IMG/VR virus record: IMGVR_UViG_3300041016_000764 | Coordinates: 1-26,103 of that record | Direction: 5' to 3' (one strand) | DNA from: a virus | Length of the DNA: 26,103 nt | Part shown: piece after piece, positions 5,904 through 14,772 of the stretch | Layout of the letters: every line of letters begins with the position of its first letter | Position numbering within the stretch: position 1 is the stretch's first letter | Position numbers and translations under genes: made by a program | The notes under the pieces: model-generated | The model's input: the letters and a program-made list of their open reading frames with translations, nothing else | Databases searched by the model: none | What the model was told of the DNA's origin: nothing

Positions 5904-7185
5904 TAGAGCGTACCTCACGCCCGAAGTTAAAACGGCTTTAAGGGCGGCGGGGTTTATTCCTATTGTGGTCAATGATGTTTACATTCCTTACATTTGGGAT
6001 AGAACAAGGTTTCAGAACTTTTACGGCGGTTCGGGTGGTGGGAAATCGGATTTTGTAGCGGTTCGTTATTTGATATGGGCTTTGACTTATCCTTATTTTC
6101 GCTTACTGTTTAGCCGAAAGTTTAAAGAAACGATTAAGGATAGCCAGTTTCTTTTATTGAAAGACGTGATAGCAAGGGAGGAGTTAGGCGAATACTTTGA
6201 AGTGAAAGAACAGCCTATGGATATTGTATGTAAGTCGAACGGTAACTTATTGCTTAGTGGTGGTCTTGATGACATTGAGAAGCTAAAAAGTATTTCAGAT
6301 ATTACAGATGTATGGTTAGAAGAGCCACTAGATAAACGTGCTAGGGCTTCGAGCGTAACACTTGCAGACTTTACAGAGTTAGACAGACGTGTTAGGACAA
6401 TCAAACTAGACGGCGTTTTGACGCTTACATTTAACCCCGTAAGAAAAGAATCATGGCTTTATGAACAATTCTTTCAACTGAAAAACTTTGAGCCTTGTAT
6501 AAGGGTAAAGACAACATATAGAGATAACGCCTATACTTCGCCTAATGAAATTGCAAAGTACAACAGATTGAAAGAGGTAGATGAGAACGAATGGGATGTT
6601 TACGCAAATGGCAACTGGGGAACGATTAAAGAAGGATTAGTTTATCCTAATTTTGAGATAGTAGAGAATTTCCCCGATGATTGTACGAAAGTAGGTTGTG
6701 GTCAAGATTATGGCTTTTCAAACGACCCTAGCACAGGTGTTAGATGTGGCGTTTTAGGGGATTATTTATATTGGGATGAACTCTATTATGAAACGGGATT
6801 AATAACGCCGCAAATTGCAGATAAATGGAAAGAGGTAGTAAGACCTAACGAAGTGATTTATTCAGAAAATGCAAGTGGAGGGGATAGGCTTAATGAAGAG
6901 TTAAGACGGGCTTATAGATTAAATGTGATTGACGTAAAAAAGGGAGCGGGAAGTATTGAGACTGGAATAGAATTGATAAACCGATATAAGATACGGATAA
7001 CGAAACGGTCTAAGAATCTTATTTATGAGGTTAATAATTATACGTACAAGATGGTGCAAGGCAAGTCTATAAACATACCGATAGACGATTATAACCATGC
7101 GCTAGACGCTGTTAGATATTACGCCTTAATGGTCTTAGACCCAACCAAAACAAACCGCAGCCGAGCAAGGTCTGCAATAGTCTAA
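5875..7185 (+). CDS. terL: Large terminase (terminase_3-like)
   Basis: Protein of 436 residues, normal for the family. The ATPase half has Walker A GGSGGGKS at 51-58, a Walker B-like strand ITDVWLEE ending at E149/E150, and the coupling motif TFNPVRKESW at about 185-194. The nuclease half has the RNase H-fold acidic residues in GQDYGFSNDP (D278), IYSENASGG (E331, where many relatives have D) and NHALDAVRYY (D411). It powers DNA translocation into the capsid and cuts the concatemer. The portal gene is about 15 kb away rather than next to it. The family call is secure from the motifs. Confidence 0.95.
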   Translation: MEIKIIKASDRAYLTPEVKTALRAAGFIPIVVNDVYIPYIWDRTRFQNFYGGSGGGKSDFVAVRYLIWALTYPYFRLLFSRKFKETIKDSQFLLLKDVIAREELGEYFEVKEQPMDIVCKSNGNLLLSGGLDDIEKLKSISDITDVWLEEPLDKRARASSVTLADFTELDRRVRTIKLDGVLTLTFNPVRKESWLYEQFFQLKNFEPCIRVKTTYRDNAYTSPNEIAKYNRLKEVDENEWDVYANGNWGTIKEGLVYPNFEIVENFPDDCTKVGCGQDYGFSNDPSTGVRCGVLGDYLYWDELYYETGLITPQIADKWKEVVRPNEVIYSENASGGDRLNEELRRAYRLNVIDVKKGAGSIETGIELINRYKIRITKRSKNLIYEVNNYTYKMVQGKSINIPIDDYNHALDAVRYYALMVLDPTKTNRSRARSAIV

Positions 7186-7193
7186 ATATAAAT

Positions 7194-7565
7194 ATGGAAT
7201 TTAAAGTAGAACAACAGAAAGCAAATCAAGAATGCTCAACTTGTCCTCACATTGACGAGTGGCGAGTAGAGGTAACTATTAATGGTAAAACAACCGTCTC
7301 AATGTATGGGTACGACCCGACAGAGGAGCTGACGGCAAAGCAAGCGGCGTTATTAAGCGGTAATCCTGTCGAGGTTGCGCCAGTCATTACAGAAGTAAGC
7401 CTAGATGATGCACAAGCGGCATTAGACGAACTTGATAAGGAAGCGGTAACTAATCCTAATCAATTAGAAATTGACACGCTTACAGCCAAACTAGAAGAGG
7501 TTACCGACAAAAAAGAACGCACTAAAATTAAGAACCGTATTCAATACCTTAAACGCTTTGTATAA
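7194..7565 (+). CDS. Hypothetical protein in tail operon
   Basis: Protein of 123 residues. The N-terminal part looks beta-stranded with a CSTC motif (C14, C17) that may bind metal. The middle is acidic and proline-containing, and the C-terminal ~40 residues form a charged coiled coil ending in IKNRIQYLKRFV. It starts 8 bases after the terminase stop, and its stop overlaps the next start (TAATG), so it belongs to the same operon. A small structural or assembly role is likely, but no family is recognised. Confidence 0.6.
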   Translation: MEFKVEQQKANQECSTCPHIDEWRVEVTINGKTTVSMYGYDPTEELTAKQAALLSGNPVEVAPVITEVSLDDAQAALDELDKEAVTNPNQLEIDTLTAKLEEVTDKKERTKIKNRIQYLKRFV

Positions 7566-8398
7566 TGATTAAATTTGAATTTGAAGGAGAGGTAAGAAAC
7601 GTTCCTACTAATCCCAAAGAAGTAATGTGTGGTCAGTACGAAGAGTTTAAGTACTTATATAGACAGTATCTAAATAGTACAGAAGACCAAACGGCTATTA
7701 ATATGCTAGCTTGTTTAGTTCCTGTCTTAGGAGAGTGGGTGTCAAGACTACCATATTACGACCCTAAGCAGGGCATTACTGACGATGGCTTAGTGCCAAC
7801 TATTCAATGGCTATTTTGGGTATTTACCGAAGTATGCTTATATGATGACAAAGATTTATCGTATAAAGACCTTGAAGACTTTACCGTAGAAATAGAAAGC
7901 GAAAATTATTACTTACTTGGTTCATCTTGCCGTAGCTTAATGTTTCCACAAGGGCAAAAGCTAGACGTACAGGAAGCAATCGAGAGCGAAATGGTACGTA
8001 AGAAAATGAGTGAACTAGACGCAGCGGAATTGTACAGAAGTTGTGACCTAGTATTTACATTCAATACCGAAATAGCAGCTATCATGTTACGCAAGGAAGG
8101 GGAGGAGTTACCATTTAGACCAGCAGAATATGAGGCATTTATTACAGAGCGTCAAGCGTTTTTTGCTAAACACTTGACTATGGACGCAGCTAAGAAGCTA
8201 GTTTTTTTTTTAGATGCGAAACAGACGCACTATACCGAGTTGATGAATTCAGCCCTTATTTCAGCGGTTACAGAAGCCCAAACGCAACCCAACCGAGAAC
8301 AACGAAGGAAGCAAGAGCAGCAGAACAAGAAAGGCAAGCAAGGGCGGATTATTCCGCTAAATATGCCAGTTGGAAAACAGCCTATATCAAAGGCTTAA
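7565..8398 (+). CDS. Candidate tail assembly chaperone, zero-frame product
   Basis: Protein of 277 residues, mostly helical, with no membrane segment. Position upstream of the tape measure gene and a probable -1 frameshift to a second open frame are the marks of gpG/gpGT-type tail chaperones. A run of ten T at 8202-8211 encodes V-F-F-L and includes T TTT TTT read in frame. The zero-frame end after the run is rich in Q, K and R (NREQRRKQEQQNKKGKQGR) and stops at 8398. Two more genes lie between it and the tape measure, unlike the classic order. No sequence motif proves the family. Confidence 0.5.
   Translation: MIKFEFEGEVRNVPTNPKEVMCGQYEEFKYLYRQYLNSTEDQTAINMLACLVPVLGEWVSRLPYYDPKQGITDDGLVPTIQWLFWVFTEVCLYDDKDLSYKDLEDFTVEIESENYYLLGSSCRSLMFPQGQKLDVQEAIESEMVRKKMSELDAAELYRSCDLVFTFNTEIAAIMLRKEGEELPFRPAEYEAFITERQAFFAKHLTMDAAKKLVFFLDAKQTHYTELMNSALISAVTEAQTQPNREQRRKQEQQNKKGKQGRIIPLNMPVGKQPISKA
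8202..8229 (+). other. Putative -1 slippage site, T10 run
   Basis: Ten consecutive T at 8202-8211 contain the heptamer T TTT TTT (8203-8209) in the phase needed for -1 ribosomal slippage. A short hairpin, TGCG at 8215-8218 with CGCA at 8226-8229, follows after three bases. Homopolymers this long can also cause RNA polymerase slippage. Shifting -1 opens a frame of 91 codons to the stop at 8482-8484. Confidence 0.5.
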
Positions 8399-8484
8399 AA
8401 TACTTTGGCACGATGGAAGCGGTAAAGCGTGCTAAGTATTGGGATTTAGTGTACTATTTATCTATCGAAAACGCAATGTTTTAA
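8209..8484 (+). CDS. -1 frame extension of the 7565 gene (gpGT-like)
   Basis: The -1 frame is open from 8194 to TAA 8482-8484, 86 bases past the zero-frame stop. It has no ATG before codon 8413, so independent translation of most of it is unlikely. The last 55 codons read as a good protein, with an Ala/Arg helix (EARAAEQERQARADY), then YASWKTAYIKGLKYFG and MEAVKRAKYWDLVYYLS. The stop lies 1 base before the next gene, so the extension fills an otherwise unexplained 87-base gap. This matches the layout of tail chaperone frameshift products. The part next to the T run looks less coding-like, so the exact shift position is uncertain. Confidence 0.5.
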   Translation, partial: FRCETDALYRVDEFSPYFSGYRSPNATQPRTTKEARAAEQERQARADYSAKYASWKTAYIKGLKYFGTMEAVKRAKYWDLVYYLSIENAMF

Positions 8485-8485
8485 A

Positions 8486-9037
8486 ATGAATCGAATACAA
8501 TTTAGAGACTTAGTCAAGGGTATAGCACAAAGCTACCCAGCGGACAAGCCTAGACAGATACAAACCTTTGCAGTGGTTGCTAATAACAACGATTACGAAG
8601 CGGACAACTTTGTAAAGAACGCTAAGGACTTAGCAGACGGCGACTTTTGGCAGCGCATACTAGCCGCAAACGGTAACGATGCAAACCAATTGAGTGTGGT
8701 TTATCCTAGTGTGACGATAGCCAACAGAAGTGAAACGGTTACGCCTGATAAGTATAGACTTTGTCAAGGTGTGCGCCAAACGTGGATGGTAGAGGTGGCA
8801 GCGGTCAAGGATGGTAGTTGTACGGATTTGTACCGCTCGATGTCTAAGCTAGACTTCGACCTTATTACACAATGCCGTTGGATTATTAACCAACTCTTTA
8901 CATCAAATAGCGGTAACAATGATTTTATAGTCGAGCCGATTCAGATTAATTTATATGACACAGGCAAGGACGGGCTAAGACTAGCAGAATTTGCCGTAAG
9001 CTTTGAAAGTGACGATATACCAAGCGAGCTACCATAA
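8486..9037 (+). CDS. Tail terminator/completion-like protein, tentative
   Basis: Protein of 183 residues, mixed alpha/beta, no membrane segment. It has a strongly hydrophobic strand pattern around residues 98-107 (RQTWMVEVAA) and a C-terminal strand (LRLAEFAVSFES). Its stop overlaps the next start in TAATG. Its place between a chaperone-like gene and an HK97 gp10-like gene, upstream of the tape measure, suggests a head-tail completion or tail terminator role. This is inferred from context only; a generic minor structural protein is equally possible. Confidence 0.45.
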   Translation: MNRIQFRDLVKGIAQSYPADKPRQIQTFAVVANNNDYEADNFVKNAKDLADGDFWQRILAANGNDANQLSVVYPSVTIANRSETVTPDKYRLCQGVRQTWMVEVAAVKDGSCTDLYRSMSKLDFDLITQCRWIINQLFTSNSGNNDFIVEPIQINLYDTGKDGLRLAEFAVSFESDDIPSELP

Positions 9038-9552
9038 TGACGATAGAGAAACTTTTAACCGACAAAGTAAGAGACGCAGTATTTACTCTTATTAGTGCGT
9101 CTCGTGGCGAACTGATAGCGCAAGGACATAGATTAACGGGCAACCTTGTAAACTCTTTCGAGCAAACAATTACGTTTGTAGGTGGCAGTATTAAAGCGGA
9201 GGTCTTTGTCGCTGATTATGGTTTAATTATAGATGGTGGTGTAAAGCCGTCACGCATACCGTATAATCGAGGGAGCGGGGCAAGGACTAGTAAATACATA
9301 GAGGCCTTAATAGAATACTGGCGCAAACGTGGATTAAATGAATTAGCGGCGAAAAGAGCGGCATTTGCTACGGCTGCAAAGCAAAAACAGGAGGGTATGC
9401 CGACAAGGGATAGTTACCGATACAGCACAAACGGACGGCGTTTAGATTGGAGAAAACACGCAAGTGAGGCAAGCAAAGATAAAATATTAGACGCTTTGAA
9501 CTTCTTACAAGGACTTAAAGACGTTATTGATACATTAATAGAACTAAACTAA
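9037..9552 (+). CDS. HK97 gp10-like head-tail/tail component, putative
   Basis: Protein of 171 residues. The region at about 31-70 has the pattern of HK97 gp10-type proteins: a T-G-x-L-x-x-S segment (TGNLVNSF), a strand (IKAEVFVADYGLIIDGG), then a basic loop. The C-terminal half is helical and basic. Members of this family sit at the head-tail junction or act in tail completion. It starts in the stop of the preceding gene and ends 1 base before the tape measure gene, so it is part of the tail operon. The match is by pattern, not by search. Confidence 0.5.
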   Translation: MTIEKLLTDKVRDAVFTLISASRGELIAQGHRLTGNLVNSFEQTITFVGGSIKAEVFVADYGLIIDGGVKPSRIPYNRGSGARTSKYIEALIEYWRKRGLNELAAKRAAFATAAKQKQEGMPTRDSYRYSTNGRRLDWRKHASEASKDKILDALNFLQGLKDVIDTLIELN

Positions 9553-9553
9553 C

Positions 9554-12500
9554 ATGGCAAGTCAAGTACTAGCTTTTACATTACAGATAGACGGCATTAA
9601 GTCCTTAGAGGATTTAAAGAAGTCTATCAAAGAAACAACCGCAGCCCTCAATGATAAAGACATAGATAGCCCCGAATTTAAGGCGCTACAAAAGACTTTA
9701 TCGGAGCTTAAAGCGGCACAGTCTGCTGTTAATCTAGAAACTAGACGGGCAGCGGACGCTTCACGTTTTGCGGCGGGCAGTTATGACGAGATGAACGCCC
9801 GTTTGGGTGCGCTTCGCCGTCAGTATAAAGAGTTTGGTTCAGAAGAACGGAATAGCCCAATAGGACAAGAGACTGTTCAACAAATTGAGCTTTTAGATAC
9901 AGAGCTTAAACGCATAGATGGCACGTTAGGACAATTTCAAAGGAATGTAGGTAATTACTTAGGCGTTTACGATAAGCTTAATCAAGAGCTAAAAGACCTC
10001 AAAAGTCAGTATCTAAACCTAGGCATAGCAGCGCAAAAGGGTACGGACGGCACTAGAATACTAGCACAAATCAATGCTATTGAAGGTGAGCTTACGCAAC
10101 TAAATGCGGGGTTAAATCAAAGCACGTCAGCATTTGACCGCTTTGGAGGTGCATTTAATAGCGTGGCAAATACATTAGCGACCTTAGGACTAGGTGTCGG
10201 TATTTACGAAGTAGTAAACGCAACGGCCGAATATTCCCGTTCCCTTAGTGAATTGCAAAGCTTGTTAGGCCTATCAGATGAAGAAGTAACGAATTTAGAG
10301 GGTGCAATAGGAGAACTTACTACGGTAACAGTAGAAGGTGGCGCAACAATCGTAAACACTGGCAAAGACATTGCAGACGCTTTAAAGCTTGCAGGTTCGG
10401 CACGTCCTGACCTGTTAGGCAATACAGAGGCGTTAGCGCAATTTACAAAAGAAGCGATAGTATTTAGTAAAGCGGGTTCTTTACCCTTACAAGACGGTAT
10501 AGATGCACTTTCAAGTACTCTTAACCAATTTACTTTGCCCGCTACTGACGCTGGCAGGGTAATGAATACACTTGCAGCGGCGGCGAAAGAAGGCAATGCG
10601 GAAATTAAAGACCAAACAGCAAGCTTTGAACGGTTTGGGGCGGTTGCTAGTGCAGCTAATGTAAGTGTAGAGGAATCAGCGGCACTTGTTGAAGTGTTAG
10701 CCGCTAAGAGTTTGAAAGGTGCTGAGGCTGGCACAGCTTTACGTAATGTATTGACGCTTATTCAAGCCCCTGAAACATTAGGCAAAGGCGCACAGGCGGC
10801 GTTTGAAAAATACGGTGTAACACTTAGTAAGTTAAGTGATACTTCTTTGCCCGTAGGAGAACGTTTAAAGGAGTTATCTAAAATTAGCGGCGATGCTACC
10901 GCAATGGTAGAAGTTTTCGGTAAAGAGAACTTAGTAGCGGGGCAAATCTTATTGAATAGCACTAAGAATATTGAAGGGCAGACAAATGCTTTTGATACTT
11001 TACTACCTAAAATCACTGGTACGAATGAGGCTTACACAGCGGCTGGTATTAATGCGGACAACCTAGCTCAATTTATTGACAACCTTAAAGCGACTGCTAT
11101 TAACTTAGCGGCTACTTTGGGAGGGGCTGGCTATACTACAATTAAGGCAATATCCGATGCTTTGGGTGTATTAGTCGGCTTTGTAAACGACAATAAAGAA
11201 GCGTTCATAGCGGCGGGGTTATCTGTGGCAGCTTATACAGCATACGTAAACAGTGCAAAAATAGCGCAATTGGCTTATAATGCTACTATGGCACTATACA
11301 CACTAAGCACTAACGCCGCAGCGGTGGCGCAACGTGGTTTAGCAATTGCAACCGCAGCAGTACCCTACGTAGCGGTGGGGCTTTTAGTGTTTGGTTTAGT
11401 GAAAGCTATTCAAGCGTGGACTGGTGCAAGTGAGGAAAATTTAGCGATACAGAATGCATTTAACGAGGCAGCACAGGAAAGCGCAACGGCATACGCTAAG
11501 GAAGTAGTGGCGAGTGAGAAGTTAGTAGCACAGGTAAACAATGAAACACTAAGCCGAAAAGAACGAAGCGCAGCGTTTAGCGAACTTCAAAAGCAATACC
11601 CTAGCGTATTGGCAAACTACAAAACCGAAGCAGACTTTTTGGCAAACATCGAACAAGCACAACGTGATATAAACGCAAGTATCTTAGACGGTATAGTCAT
11701 TAAATTAAAGCAACAGCAGACGGACAAAGCAATACAGGATAATTTCAAAAAGGTTGCAGAATTAGAGGCTATTAGAGCGAAAGGCGGGGTGGTTGGTATT
11801 GGTGGTATTACTTTTAGCACGGAACAATTAGACCAAGCTACAAAGGCGTTAGAATTTGAACTAGGCAAACAATTAGAAATAGTAAACGCAAGCGCTGAGC
11901 AATTCCGTAGCGTATTAGCTGCAAACTCACAACGTTTGATTGAAAACGAGCGTAGCAAAGCGGTAGCAATTAGCGCAACAAGCAAAGAAATTGATGCAGT
12001 GCAGACTAAAACGACTGAAAAGGTTACTAAGGATAGTAAGAAACAAGAGACTACCCTTGTAAGCCTACGCAAAGAACTTGAAAGACTACAAGCAGAATAC
12101 AACAACGCTGCAAAGAAAGGCATGGATTTAATTCCTGTCGAGGTAATAGACGGCATAGACAAGACTAAAAAAGCAATTGAAGACCTAGAAAAGAAGCTTA
12201 AATCTTTAAACCAACTGACTGGCAACGATAAGCTAAGAGCCGAAGCAAGTGCAACGCAATTAATAAGCATAGATGCAAGTAAGGCTAAGGAGGGTTTAGA
12301 GGCTTATCTAGGCGATAAAGAAAAGCTTAATCGAGAATCAAACGATAAGCAGATAACAGACGAGCTAGCAGCGCAAAAAGAACTATTAGATTTAAAAGCA
12401 GCAAACGACAAGGCAGCAGCAGAACAAGAGGCGGCGCAACGCAAAGATATACTACAACAAATATACTCTGAATCGCTAAACCTTGCCCGTAGTGCGTCCG

Positions 12501-13174
12501 ATGCTATCTTTCAAATACAAAAAGAGGGTAATCAAAGGGAATTAGAGCAAGCGACTGCTAATTTAGAGACTGAACAAGCGGCGGAATTGGCTTTGGTTGG
12601 CAACAATCAAGCGCAAATTGAGCGCATTAATGCACGTTACGCAGCACAAAAGGAAGCCTTAGACCGCAAAGCGTTTGAACAAAACAAAAAGTTAGCTATT
12701 GCACAAGCCTTGATTAATGGGGCATTGGCAGCTACGGCGGTTTTTGCTGTTCCCGATTTTACATTTGGTATTGCAAGCGGCATTCGTTTGGGATTTATTG
12801 CGGCTAATACCGCTTTACAAGTCGCTGCAATATCACAGCAACAGTTTGCAGAAGGTGGTTTTGTGCAAGGGGCGGGAACGGGAACGAGTGACAGCATACC
12901 AGCACGACTAAGCAATGGCGAATTTGTTTTAACAGCGGCCACTACAAAGGCGCTAGGTGTGGACACATTGAATGCAATTAACCAAACTGGACAAATACCA
13001 GCAAGTGCAATTCCAAACGCTTTACTAGGCAATAGTGGCTCTAATCGTGAGCTTATTGATGCTATTGTAGAGGGTGTAACAAAAGGGGCTTATCAAGGTA
13101 CGCAAAGCGGCGTTAATGATGGCTTAATTCAAGTAAATCGAGAAAATAATATAATCAACAAACTAACTAAATAA
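9554..13174 (+). CDS. Tail tape measure protein (TP901-like core)
   Basis: Protein of 1206 residues, the longest in the window. Residues ~10-195 are coiled coil. The core at about 215-520 reads as a phage tail tape measure region (TP901 type): VEGGATIVNTGKDIADAL, LPLQDGIDALSSTLNQF, GTALRNVL and related segments. Hydrophobic stretches lie near 545-575 and 600-620. Coiled coil follows at ~815-1040, then a hydrophobic segment at ~1045-1095. The C-terminal AEGGFVQGAGTGTSDSIPAR motif at ~1097 is characteristic of these proteins. It sets tail length and probably enters the host envelope. At the usual ~1.5 angstrom per residue the tail would be somewhat under 200 nm. Its stop overlaps the next start (TAATG). 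Confidence 0.92.
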   Translation: MASQVLAFTLQIDGIKSLEDLKKSIKETTAALNDKDIDSPEFKALQKTLSELKAAQSAVNLETRRAADASRFAAGSYDEMNARLGALRRQYKEFGSEERNSPIGQETVQQIELLDTELKRIDGTLGQFQRNVGNYLGVYDKLNQELKDLKSQYLNLGIAAQKGTDGTRILAQINAIEGELTQLNAGLNQSTSAFDRFGGAFNSVANTLATLGLGVGIYEVVNATAEYSRSLSELQSLLGLSDEEVTNLEGAIGELTTVTVEGGATIVNTGKDIADALKLAGSARPDLLGNTEALAQFTKEAIVFSKAGSLPLQDGIDALSSTLNQFTLPATDAGRVMNTLAAAAKEGNAEIKDQTASFERFGAVASAANVSVEESAALVEVLAAKSLKGAEAGTALRNVLTLIQAPETLGKGAQAAFEKYGVTLSKLSDTSLPVGERLKELSKISGDATAMVEVFGKENLVAGQILLNSTKNIEGQTNAFDTLLPKITGTNEAYTAAGINADNLAQFIDNLKATAINLAATLGGAGYTTIKAISDALGVLVGFVNDNKEAFIAAGLSVAAYTAYVNSAKIAQLAYNATMALYTLSTNAAAVAQRGLAIATAAVPYVAVGLLVFGLVKAIQAWTGASEENLAIQNAFNEAAQESATAYAKEVVASEKLVAQVNNETLSRKERSAAFSELQKQYPSVLANYKTEADFLANIEQAQRDINASILDGIVIKLKQQQTDKAIQDNFKKVAELEAIRAKGGVVGIGGITFSTEQLDQATKALEFELGKQLEIVNASAEQFRSVLAANSQRLIENERSKAVAISATSKEIDAVQTKTTEKVTKDSKKQETTLVSLRKELERLQAEYNNAAKKGMDLIPVEVIDGIDKTKKAIEDLEKKLKSLNQLTGNDKLRAEASATQLISIDASKAKEGLEAYLGDKEKLNRESNDKQITDELAAQKELLDLKAANDKAAAEQEAAQRKDILQQIYSESLNLARSASDAIFQIQKEGNQRELEQATANLETEQAAELALVGNNQAQIERINARYAAQKEALDRKAFEQNKKLAIAQALINGALAATAVFAVPDFTFGIASGIRLGFIAANTALQVAAISQQQFAEGGFVQGAGTGTSDSIPARLSNGEFVLTAATTKALGVDTLNAINQTGQIPASAIPNALLGNSGSNRELIDAIVEGVTKGAYQGTQSGVNDGLIQVNRENNIINKLTK

Positions 13175-14772
13175 TGAGTTTAATAAACCAAGTTCCACCA
13201 GAATTAGTGCCTATCCATAATTGTTTAAATTATGGCTTATATATGGATACTATTAATATATTGACTGGTACACAAGCTACATTTTCTGTTACTTTTTCAA
13301 ATGGTGGAACTGCTACCGATGGAACTGTAATAGTAATACAGGGGCAAAAATTTGAAATACTCGACACTGTCACTGAAAACAATGGGTATAATTTAATATT
13401 CAATGGGTTTAGTGATATACAGCGAGCTACATGGTTTTATGACACTATAAAATCAACTTTGTTTTTTGACCCGTCTATTGTTACGATTGTTCAATTTGGT
13501 AATGTTGTTACGGTCACTTATAATCAAGTAGGACAACAACCGAACTGGCAGTTTGAAAATAGCGGTATTACGCAAATCGCTTTTTATAGTCCAAATGGAA
13601 TAGATAGAGTAGATTTAACAGGGGCGTCTTATGTTTGGGCTATACTTCAAGACCGTACAGATTTAAGCCTACCTCCATTAAAGATAGTAAGCGACAGAAT
13701 TTTACCTATATTAATGGATTATGATAACTCAGTAGTACCTACTACTATTGCACCGTCTCAACAATATGTAAATCCGAGTGACTTAATAAAAAGTCAAGTT
13801 TCAACTATTCTGCCCAATATTTATAGTCCTGTATTCACGCAAATAGAAGACTCTTATTTTCGCAAAAAGATATTTATGCGGGCAGGGTGGCGTTTTTTAA
13901 GCGATTGTGAGATACAAAATAGGGAGTTTGCCGATTCTAGTGTAAGTTGGATGTATAATTGTTTACTTCAAAGTAAATTATTAGTAGAAGGTAGTTATCC
14001 ACTAGAGCAATATACAGACTACGGCAAGCCTTTATTAATCAAAGATACTTATTCAATTTGCCGTACAACATCATTTTTCGTTTGGAGTATTTGCCCCGAA
14101 GCGCCGTTAGAAGTGGTTTATTATAGTGCAGCGGGGGCAGAACTAGAAAGCACTAGCTTTACTTATGGTAGTGGTACGGTAACAGAGCCGTATTTTGATG
14201 ATGTTAAGCCAACCTATATGAATGTTGGAGGTTTTGGTCAAAGCATCCCGTCAAATTGCGCTTACTACATACTCAATTATATGAATGCCGATGGTAGCGA
14301 AGTATTGCACGCCGTCCGCTTTAATGTGACCGACTGTAATTGTGTAGTAGGAGAGTTTATTTTTTGTACTGACTTAGGAGCTTATGAAACTATCACATTT
14401 GAAAAGCTGACTAAACAAGATATTGCAGTTAGTTCCGATATTATCAATAGTAAAGACGGCTGTACCCTATCCTCTCTTATTAAAGGCAACCGCTCAATAG
14501 TAAACACTAACAGCGAGGTAGTTTACACCATGACATCAAAGTTTCAAGCCAACGAAAAGGAAATAGAATTTATTGAACAATTCAAGCGGTCTCAATCGTT
14601 CTATATGAAATACTTCTTTGAGGCTGCTGATTCCTTCGGTTATATAAAAGTTATCCCTGAAAGTATTAACTTTGCACCTATTGAACTAGGTAAGGCAAAC
14701 GAATTACAAATTACTTTTCGATTAAATAAATCATATAAATCACACCCGCAAAATGAAGCAGTTTACATTTAG
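13174..14772 (+). CDS. Distal tail/baseplate-type protein, tentative
   Basis: Protein of 532 residues, almost all beta and rich in aromatic residues and Asn/Thr, as in tail-end proteins. The N-terminal ~130 residues look like a beta-sandwich. The middle includes segments such as YFRKKIFMRAGWRF and TDYGKPLLIKDTYSI. The C-terminal part contains a Cys pair (DCNCVVG) and a domain resembling others at tail tips (EKEIEFIEQFKRSQSFYMKYFF). Position directly after the tape measure fits a distal tail protein or baseplate hub partner. It overlaps the lipoprotein gene by 20 bases. No exact family is recognised. Confidence 0.6.
   Translation: MSLINQVPPELVPIHNCLNYGLYMDTINILTGTQATFSVTFSNGGTATDGTVIVIQGQKFEILDTVTENNGYNLIFNGFSDIQRATWFYDTIKSTLFFDPSIVTIVQFGNVVTVTYNQVGQQPNWQFENSGITQIAFYSPNGIDRVDLTGASYVWAILQDRTDLSLPPLKIVSDRILPILMDYDNSVVPTTIAPSQQYVNPSDLIKSQVSTILPNIYSPVFTQIEDSYFRKKIFMRAGWRFLSDCEIQNREFADSSVSWMYNCLLQSKLLVEGSYPLEQYTDYGKPLLIKDTYSICRTTSFFVWSICPEAPLEVVYYSAAGAELESTSFTYGSGTVTEPYFDDVKPTYMNVGGFGQSIPSNCAYYILNYMNADGSEVLHAVRFNVTDCNCVVGEFIFCTDLGAYETITFEKLTKQDIAVSSDIINSKDGCTLSSLIKGNRSIVNTNSEVVYTMTSKFQANEKEIEFIEQFKRSQSFYMKYFFEAADSFGYIKVIPESINFAPIELGKANELQITFRLNKSYKSHPQNEAVYI

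Noticed and set aside
10204-10734. 176-codon open frame on the minus strand inside the tape measure gene
   Set aside because: It is a shadow of a highly biased coding sequence; its translation is Ser/Ala/Leu-rich without features, and no promoter or leader precedes it.
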